Of a stretch of 64,000 bases of DNA, positions 58,170 through 64,000 are shown in pieces (within the stretch, counting starts at the first letter, position 1; each line of letters begins with the position of its first letter). The position numbers were made by a program, and so were the translations under genes. The stretch lies in assembly GCF_900110035.1 (NCBI RefSeq), contig NZ_FOCF01000003.1:310001-374000 (forward strand). The letters are read 5' to 3'. This stretch comes from Sphingomonas gellani (GTDB taxonomy: Bacteria > Pseudomonadota > Alphaproteobacteria > Sphingomonadales > Sphingomonadaceae). The notes under the pieces were generated by a model. That model did no database searches, had not been told where the DNA came from, and was given only the letters and a program-made list of their open reading frames with translations.

Positions 58170-60245
58170 ATGCAGGCACTTCAACGCTCCCGATCCCGCA
58201 TCCGCACATGGCTTCGTTCCGCGGCTTTGTTTGCCGTCGCGTCGGTCGTCGTCGCTACGCCTGTTTCGGCGCGGGCGGCGGACAGGGGTCGACGGGCGGA
58301 CGAACTGGACCAGGTGGCGCGGCAGAGGTTCGGGAACGATGCCGCGTGGTATCGCGACCGTATCCCGTTCTTCCGCTCCTCCGACCCGACGCTGGACGAT
58401 GTCTATTACTACCGTTGGCAGATCGTGCGCGCGCATCAGCGTGACCTGGGCGGCAAGGGCTATATCACCACCGAGTTCGCGAACGACGTCAGTTGGCAGC
58501 GGGAACCGGAGGCGAGCCTGAACGACGCCACCGGGTTCCACGTCGCGGAACTGCGCTGGCTGCGCGATCGGCGCTTTGCGGACGATTACCTCGATTACAT
58601 GCTGTCCGGCGGCAACGACCGGCATTTCAGCGACTATATCGCGGCTTCGGTCTGGGGTCGGTACCTGGTCGATGGCGACGCGGCGGCCGCCACGCGACAC
58701 CTGGCCGAAATGCGCCGCCTGTACGATGCGTGGTACGACCATCTCGACTGGTCCAAGGGCCTGTACTGGATCTCGCCGCTTCTGGACGCGACCGAATACA
58801 CGATCGCATCGATCGACGCGTCTGGCGGCAAGGACGGCTTCTTCGGTGGAGAGGCATTTCGTCCGACGGTCAACAGCTACATGTTCGCGCAGGCGCGGGC
58901 GCTGTCGCAACTGGCCGCGCTGACCAGCGACGACGCCACCGCCAAGGATTATGCCGCGCGGGCGGAGGCCATCAAGACGCGGGTCCAGCAGGACCTTTGG
59001 AACCCCGCGCTCGGCCACTTCACCGACCGGTACAAGGTCAACAACCAGTTCGTGACCTATTGGCAGCCGATCCGCGGGCGTGAGCTGGCCGGCTATGCCC
59101 CCTGGGCGTTCGATCTGCCGGACGACACGCCAGCCTTTGGCGCGGCGTGGTCGCACGTCATGGCGCCGACGGGGTTTCGGGGGCCGGCGGGCCTGAGGAC
59201 CGTGGAGCCCGGCTACCAATATTACATGCGGCAATATCGGTACGAGGGTACGCAGCCCGAGTGCCAGTGGAACGGCCCCGTCTGGCCGTTCCAGACCACG
59301 CAGGTTCTGGAGGGCATGATCAACCTGCTGGATCATTACCACCAGACCAGCGTCACCCGTGCCGACTTCATGCAGCTGCTGCGGCAATATGCGCGCCTGC
59401 ATTATCAGGACGGGCGGCTGGACCTGGAGGAGGATTACCATCCCGATACGGGTCGCCCGATCGTCGGGCTCGCGCGGAGCCACCATTATTTCCATTCCGG
59501 CTTCGACAACCTCGTCCTGACCGGGGTCGTGGGTATCCGCCCGCGCGCCGACGAGGTGCTGGAGGTCAACCCGCTATTGCCGAGCAGGGGCGATCCACAG
59601 GCGCTGAGCTGGTTCCGGGCCGAACAGATCCCCTATCACGGCCATCTGGTGGCGGTGACCTGGGACGCGGACGGGCGGCATTTCCGACAGGGCGCGGGCC
59701 TGCGCGTCGAGGTCGACGGGCGGGAAGTGGCGAACACGCCGGGCCTGTCGCGGATCGTCGTGGCGCTGTCCCGTGCGGAGAATGCGCCGGTGGCACGGCC
59801 GATCAACCGGGCGATGCAGCTGGACCGCTCAGGCTTTCCGAAACTGAGCGCGTCGAGCGGTGCGCAGCCGGAGGCGCTGCACGCGGCGGTCGACGGGCGG
59901 CTGTGGTTCTTTCGCGAGCTGGAGAATGGCTGGTCGCCGGAGGGCGCGGGCGATCAATGGTTCGAGCTGAACTTCGGCCAGCCGGTGATGCTGTCCCGTG
60001 CGGAACTGGCCTTTCTTGCCGATGGAAAACGCTTCGACGTGCCCGACACCGTGCGGTTGCAGCGTTGGCACGAGACGGGATGGCAGGCCGGCGAATGGCT
60101 GGACGTGGATGCGCCCGGCGTGCCGATCGTGCCGAACGGCGTCACCAACCTGACCTGGGCTCCGGTCACGGCCAGCCGGTACAGGCTGAACCTGCACGTG
60201 CCGGCCGGTCGGCAGATCCGCCTGGTCGAGCTGAAGATGTTCTAG
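58170..60245 (+). CDS. Exported (alpha/alpha)6-barrel glycosidase, MGH1/GH63-like, with C-terminal discoidin-like domain
   Basis: A 691-residue protein with a signal peptide ending near ATPVSARA. Residues about 40-470 resemble the six-hairpin glycosidases of the MGH1/GH63 group: WQIVRAHQRDLG, ECQWNGPVWPFQTTQVLEGMINLL and LEEDYHPDTGRPIVGLARSHHYFHSGF. The last 150 residues look like a beta-sandwich sugar-binding (discoidin-like) domain. The enzyme family acts on alpha-linked glucosides or mannosides; the substrate here is not known. It is divergent from GH31 and shares its operator. Confidence 0.8.
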   Translation: MQALQRSRSRIRTWLRSAALFAVASVVVATPVSARAADRGRRADELDQVARQRFGNDAAWYRDRIPFFRSSDPTLDDVYYYRWQIVRAHQRDLGGKGYITTEFANDVSWQREPEASLNDATGFHVAELRWLRDRRFADDYLDYMLSGGNDRHFSDYIAASVWGRYLVDGDAAAATRHLAEMRRLYDAWYDHLDWSKGLYWISPLLDATEYTIASIDASGGKDGFFGGEAFRPTVNSYMFAQARALSQLAALTSDDATAKDYAARAEAIKTRVQQDLWNPALGHFTDRYKVNNQFVTYWQPIRGRELAGYAPWAFDLPDDTPAFGAAWSHVMAPTGFRGPAGLRTVEPGYQYYMRQYRYEGTQPECQWNGPVWPFQTTQVLEGMINLLDHYHQTSVTRADFMQLLRQYARLHYQDGRLDLEEDYHPDTGRPIVGLARSHHYFHSGFDNLVLTGVVGIRPRADEVLEVNPLLPSRGDPQALSWFRAEQIPYHGHLVAVTWDADGRHFRQGAGLRVEVDGREVANTPGLSRIVVALSRAENAPVARPINRAMQLDRSGFPKLSASSGAQPEALHAAVDGRLWFFRELENGWSPEGAGDQWFELNFGQPVMLSRAELAFLADGKRFDVPDTVRLQRWHETGWQAGEWLDVDAPGVPIVPNGVTNLTWAPVTASRYRLNLHVPAGRQIRLVELKMF

Positions 60246-60308
60246 CGGTCGCGGGATGAACCCGTGCGATTCGGCGCCGGGACGGCCACCGAACCGCACG
60301 GTCGCGTA

Positions 60309-62651
60309 TCAGATCAGCTTGTCCAGCGTGATCGGCAGGTCGCGCACGCGCCTGCCGGTCGCGTTGTACACCGCGTTCGCGACCGCCGCCGCGACGCCGG
60401 TGATGCCGATCTCACCGATGCCGTGCGCGCCCATCGGGGTGTGCGGATCGGGGATGTCGGTCCAGATTACGTCGATCTCCGGCACGTCCAGATGCACGGG
60501 AACGTGATATTCGGCGAGGCTGGGGTTCATGATCCGCCCGTTGCGTTCATCGAACTGCGTTTCCTCCATCAGCGCCATGCCCAGCCCCATGATGATGCCG
60601 CCCCGAAACTGGCTCCGCGCGGTCTTGGGGTTGAGGATGCGACCGCAATCGAACGCGCCGAGGAAACGGCCGACACGGGTTTCGCCCGTGACGGCGTTGA
60701 CCCGCACCTCGCAAAACAGCGCGCTGTGCGAGTGCATCGACCAGTGCATCAACTCCAGCGGCGGCGAGCCCGCCTGCGTGACGCTCACCTGATCCCGCTG
60801 GGCCCGGCCGAGGATCGACGCGTAGCTTTCGCGCCGTCCCGGATCATCCAGCTTGCACAGGGCGGCGCCCTCGCTGCCGACTTCGTCCGGGGACAGGCCG
60901 GCGAGCGGAGAGTCGTTGCCGGCCAGCTTCAGCAGTTCGGCGACCAGCGCGTTGTGCGCGGCGATCACGGCGCCCCCGATTGCCGCCGTCTGTTGCGAGC
61001 CGCCGGCCATGATCGCGCCTGGAATGGCGGAATCGCCGTACGCGACCTCCACCTGCTCGATGGGCAGGCCCAGCCGTTCCGCTGCGACGATCGCGGTGGT
61101 GGTCGACGTACCCATGCCCATTTCGGCCGCCGCGATCTCCACCTTCGCATGGATCGCGCCGTCCTGCAGGGTCAGGGTGATCCGCGCCTCGGCTCCCGGC
61201 ATTCGGTAATAGGGATAGGTGCCGGTGGCGCAGCCCATGCCGACCTGCCACTCGCCATCCCGCCTGGTCCCCGGTGTCGCGCTGCGTTCGTTCCAGCCGA
61301 ACGCCTCCGCGCCGCGCCGCCACGCCTCCGCGATGTTGCGGGAGGAGAAGGGCAGGCCCGACACCGGGTCCCGATCCGGCTCGTTGCGCAGGCGCAGGTC
61401 GATCGGGTCCATCCCCAACTCCACCGCGAGCTCGTCGATCGCCGATTCCAGAGCAAAGGTGCCGACCGCCTCGCCGGGCGCGCGCATGAAGGTGTTGGCG
61501 AGCATGTTCATCTTCGCCATCTTCACCTGCAGCGTGATGTTGGGCGAGGCGTAGGCGGACTGGGTGCCCAGGGTGAAGGGTTCGGGCATGCTGTTGTGCG
61601 GCGTCATCACAGCCATGCCGGTGTGGATCAGCGCGTCGATCGCGCCATCCGCCTGTGCCCCGATCGCCACCCGCTGCTCGGTCAGGGTGCGGCCGCCGAC
61701 CACGCGGTACACGCCCTCACGCGACAGCGTGATGCGCACCGGTCGCCCGCACAGCTTCGCGGCGGCGGCGCCGATGATCTGGTGATCCCACAGCCCCTTG
61801 CTGCCGAACCCGCCACCCACATAGGGCGAGGTGAGCCGCACCTGATCCGGCTTCAGGTCGAACACCTCGGCGACCGTCTGCGCCTGTTGCGTGACCATCT
61901 GGCTGGCGTCGTGGATGTGCAGTTGATCGTCGACCCATGCGATGGTGGCGGCATGCGGCTCGATCGCGTTATGGTTGTGGCGCGGCGTACGATAAAGGTG
62001 ATCGACGCTGTGCGGTGCCGCCGCGAGCGCGGCGTCCGCATCGCCGATCTTATTGAGAAGCGGGCGTCCCATCATCACGCCCTGCTCCGTCCCCGCGGCC
62101 CTTGCCCCCTCCAGCGTGGTGGTCGACGGCTCCTCGTCATAGGTGAATGCCAGCAGGGAGGCGGCGTGGTCGGCCTGTTCCTGCGTCTCCGCCAGGACGC
62201 AGGCGATCGGCTGTCCGTTCCAGTGGACCCGGTCGTCCTGGAAGATGGGCAGGTCGGAGGGTCCGACCGCCGATGGGGACGATCCGAACACCGCCGGCGT
62301 GTTCATCCGCGGGGCGTTGCGGTGGGTCATCACCAGCACCACGCCGGGTGCCCCCTCCGCCGCCGCGCTGTCGATCGATGCGACCCGCCCGCGCGCGACC
62401 GTGGCATAGGCGAGCGCGGCATAGGTCATCCGGTCGAACCGGAACTCTGCGGCGAAGGGGGCCTGTCCCTGCACCTTGAACGCGCCGTCCAGCCGCGACA
62501 CGGGGCTGCCGATCAGCCCATGCTTGCGCGCGATCAGCGGGTCCGGCACGCCGCCGGGTATCCAGCTGTCGGGGGCGAGCGGCACCAGCTTTTCCAGCGC
62601 GCCCTGCATCAGGCCCTGTGCGGTTTCCTTTGCGGTGTCGAGGATGCTCAT
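60309..62651 (-). CDS. Xanthine dehydrogenase family, molybdopterin-binding subunit (PaoC/YagR-like)
   Basis: A 780-residue large subunit that binds the molybdenum cofactor. It has [44 protein letters not shown] and the catalytic Glu in [13 protein letters not shown] near the C-terminus. The three-gene order with separate FAD and Fe-S subunits matches the PaoABC aldehyde oxidoreductase group, which acts on aromatic aldehydes in other bacteria. ATG 62651 overlaps the FAD-subunit stop as ATGA. The substrate here is not known. Confidence 0.92.
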   Translation of the reverse strand: MSILDTAKETAQGLMQGALEKLVPLAPDSWIPGGVPDPLIARKHGLIGSPVSRLDGAFKVQGQAPFAAEFRFDRMTYAALAYATVARGRVASIDSAAAEGAPGVVLVMTHRNAPRMNTPAVFGSSPSAVGPSDLPIFQDDRVHWNGQPIACVLAETQEQADHAASLLAFTYDEEPSTTTLEGARAAGTEQGVMMGRPLLNKIGDADAALAAAPHSVDHLYRTPRHNHNAIEPHAATIAWVDDQLHIHDASQMVTQQAQTVAEVFDLKPDQVRLTSPYVGGGFGSKGLWDHQIIGAAAAKLCGRPVRITLSREGVYRVVGGRTLTEQRVAIGAQADGAIDALIHTGMAVMTPHNSMPEPFTLGTQSAYASPNITLQVKMAKMNMLANTFMRAPGEAVGTFALESAIDELAVELGMDPIDLRLRNEPDRDPVSGLPFSSRNIAEAWRRGAEAFGWNERSATPGTRRDGEWQVGMGCATGTYPYYRMPGAEARITLTLQDGAIHAKVEIAAAEMGMGTSTTTAIVAAERLGLPIEQVEVAYGDSAIPGAIMAGGSQQTAAIGGAVIAAHNALVAELLKLAGNDSPLAGLSPDEVGSEGAALCKLDDPGRRESYASILGRAQRDQVSVTQAGSPPLELMHWSMHSHSALFCEVRVNAVTGETRVGRFLGAFDCGRILNPKTARSQFRGGIIMGLGMALMEETQFDERNGRIMNPSLAEYHVPVHLDVPEIDVIWTDIPDPHTPMGAHGIGEIGITGVAAAVANAVYNATGRRVRDLPITLDKLI

Positions 62652-63637
62652 GCCGCGTCTCCCTTGGCCAGCGCGCCCAGCACGGACACGAGCGTGCGCG
62701 TCGCCAGTTCCGGTTTGAACGCATTGTCGCGCAACGGCTGCGCGTCCGCGAATTCCATCAGGGCGGCGGCGCGGAACGCCTGCTCGGTCGCCGGACCGCC
62801 GCGCAACGCGTCCTCGGCACGGGCGGCGCGCCACGGCTTGTGCGCGACGCCGCCCAGGGCGATGCGCACGTCGCGGACACGGTCGCCGTCCATGTCCAGC
62901 GCCGCCGCGACGGACACCAGCGCAAAGGCGTAGCTCGCCCGGTCGCGCACCTTGCGATAGGTGGAGTTGGTGGCGAAGCCGAGTGGCGGCACCTCCACCG
63001 CGACGATCAGATCGCCCGGCGCCAGCACCGTGTCGACATCGGGCCGGTCGCCCGGCAGGCGGTGGAACTCGCGCAGGGGCAGGGTGCGGACGCCGGCGCT
63101 GCCCTCCACGTGCACCACCGCGTCCAGCGCGGCCAGCGCGACGCACATGTCGGACGGATGCGTCGCCACGCACGCGTCCGAAGCGCCGAGGACCGCGTGG
63201 ATGCGGTTGAATCCGTCGCGCGCGTCGCATCCCGATCCGGGCACCCGCTTGTTGCAGCGCGATCCGTCGGCGTCGTAGAAATAGGTGCAGCGGGTGCGCT
63301 GCATCAGGTTGCCGCCGACCGTCGCCATGTTGCGGATCTGCGCGGACGCCCCGGCCAGGATCGCGCGCGACAGCAGCGGAAAGCGCTCGCGCACGGCGCG
63401 GTGTTCCGCCAGCGTCGTGTTGCGCACGCCCGCGCCGATCAGCAGGCCGCCCGCGTCGGTGTCGGTGATGCTCGTCGACAGCCCGCTGACGTCGACCAGC
63501 CGTTCGGGCCGTGCCACGGTTTCTCGCATCAGGTCGACCAGGTTGGTGCCGCCGCCCAGATACGCGCTCGCCGCCGCGCCGCCCATGCGCACGGCCTCCG
63601 CCGTCTCGCCGGCCCGGCTGTAGGTGAACGGGGTCAT
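62648..63637 (-). CDS. Xanthine dehydrogenase family, FAD-binding subunit (PaoB/YagS-like)
   Basis: A 329-residue FAD subunit. [11 protein letters not shown] and [18 protein letters not shown] are the FAD-contacting motifs. Cys117, Cys128, Cys137 and Cys156 match the extra 4Fe-4S cluster that distinguishes PaoB from ordinary medium subunits. It passes electrons between the Fe-S subunit and FAD. Overlaps on both ends (ATGA) show tight coupling of all three subunits. Confidence 0.92.
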   Translation of the reverse strand: MTPFTYSRAGETAEAVRMGGAAASAYLGGGTNLVDLMRETVARPERLVDVSGLSTSITDTDAGGLLIGAGVRNTTLAEHRAVRERFPLLSRAILAGASAQIRNMATVGGNLMQRTRCTYFYDADGSRCNKRVPGSGCDARDGFNRIHAVLGASDACVATHPSDMCVALAALDAVVHVEGSAGVRTLPLREFHRLPGDRPDVDTVLAPGDLIVAVEVPPLGFATNSTYRKVRDRASYAFALVSVAAALDMDGDRVRDVRIALGGVAHKPWRAARAEDALRGGPATEQAFRAAALMEFADAQPLRDNAFKPELATRTLVSVLGALAKGDAA

Positions 63638-64000
63638 GCCTGGGCCTCCACGACAAAGGTCGCCTGGATCGCCGCGACGATGCCGTTGTGCGCGCCGCAG
63701 CGGCACAGATTGCCGCTCATCCGTTCCTGGATCTCCTCCCGGGTCAGCGCGGCATCGGCGCGCAGGTCGGCGGTGACATGGCTGGGCACGCCGCGTTCCA
63801 CCTCCGCCGCCATGCCGATCGCCGAACAGATCTGCCCCGGCGTGCAATATCCGCACTGGAAGCCGTCATGCTCGATGAACGCGGCCTGCAACGGGTGCAG
63901 CGCATCGTCCTGCGCCAGACCCTCGACCGTGGTGATGTGACGCCCGTCATATTGCACCGCCAGCGCCAGGCACGACAGGATGCGCTCGCCATCGACCAGC
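63634..64000 (-). CDS. Xanthine dehydrogenase family, [2Fe-2S] subunit (PaoA/YagT-like), truncated by window edge
   Basis: The frame is open to the window end, so the N-terminus with the first [2Fe-2S] cluster is missing apart from [15 protein letters not shown]. The second cluster is present: [12 protein letters not shown] and [13 protein letters not shown]. At least 121 residues are visible. The subunit transfers electrons from the molybdenum centre. Its stop overlaps the FAD-subunit start. Confidence 0.92.
   Translation of the reverse strand, partial: LVDGERILSCLALAVQYDGRHITTVEGLAQDDALHPLQAAFIEHDGFQCGYCTPGQICSAIGMAAEVERGVPSHVTADLRADAALTREEIQERMSGNLCRCGAHNGIVAAIQATFVVEAQA

Noticed and set aside
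60264..62933. A plus-strand open frame of about 889 codons opposite the molybdopterin subunit
   Set aside because: Antisense shadow of an unambiguous xanthine-dehydrogenase-family gene.

Overview
The window is GC-rich, densely packed bacterial DNA that looks like an aerobic alphaproteobacterium of the Sphingomonas type. The grounds are an oxygen-dependent (late cobalt insertion) cobalamin pathway, several large TonB-dependent receptors, maltodextrin genes mixed with flavin-dependent halogenases and a DUF6445 gene, and a FecI/FecR/STN-receptor unit. This is inference from gene content. No rRNA, tRNA, CRISPR array, insertion sequence or phage gene was recognised.

Layout. (1) 1-5.5 kb: a truncated phospholipase D-family protein, a small STAS/SpoIIAA-like protein, two divergent Crp/Fnr-type regulators, a 96-residue orphan and an amidohydrolase, followed by about 760 bp with no gene. 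(2) 5.5-28.7 kb: an almost complete aerobic cobalamin cluster in four blocks. These are cobU facing cobD-cbiB-cobQ; cbtB-cbtA-cobO-DUF1636-cobT-phosphatase-cobS behind a compact cobalamin riboswitch; cobW-cobN-cobG-cobH-cobI-cobJ behind a second, full-size cobalamin riboswitch; and cobL-cobE-cobM-cobB-cobA-cobF. A single gene, cobK, lies antisense between cobJ and cobL. The cobaltochelatase partners CobS/CobT, the cobalt reductase CobR and BluB are not in the window. (3) 28.8-33.0 kb: an STN-domain TonB receptor divergent from a FecI-like sigma factor and a FecR-like anti-sigma factor. (4) 33.1-40.7 kb: a secreted M20 amidohydrolase, a TonB receptor and a secreted M14 peptidase, which suggests peptide scavenging. 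(5) 40.8-60.2 kb: a maltodextrin locus with a periplasmic amylase, a GH13 glucosidase, a GH31 glucosidase, a six-hairpin glycosidase, an MFS sugar transporter, a large TonB receptor and a LacI regulator. Woven into it are two flavin-dependent tryptophan-halogenase homologues, a DUF6445 protein and a TPR/2-oxoglutarate-oxygenase protein. (6) 60.3-64.0 kb: a three-subunit xanthine-dehydrogenase-family oxidoreductase of the PaoABC type, cut by the window edge.

How the parts work together. The two riboswitches should reduce expression of cobalt uptake (CbtAB) and corrin synthesis when cobalamin is plentiful. In the maltodextrin locus the same 12-mer, CATACGTATTCA, occurs upstream of the amylase/lacI pair, the TonB receptor and the GH31/six-hairpin pair, so one LacI regulator probably controls all of them. 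The receptor would import maltodextrins, the glycosidases would cut them, and the MFS protein would carry sugars into the cytoplasm. What the halogenases and putative oxygenases do in a sugar locus is unknown, and is the most interesting question here. Many start sites were moved inward from the longest open frame to fit family starts, ribosome-binding sites or ATGA overlaps.
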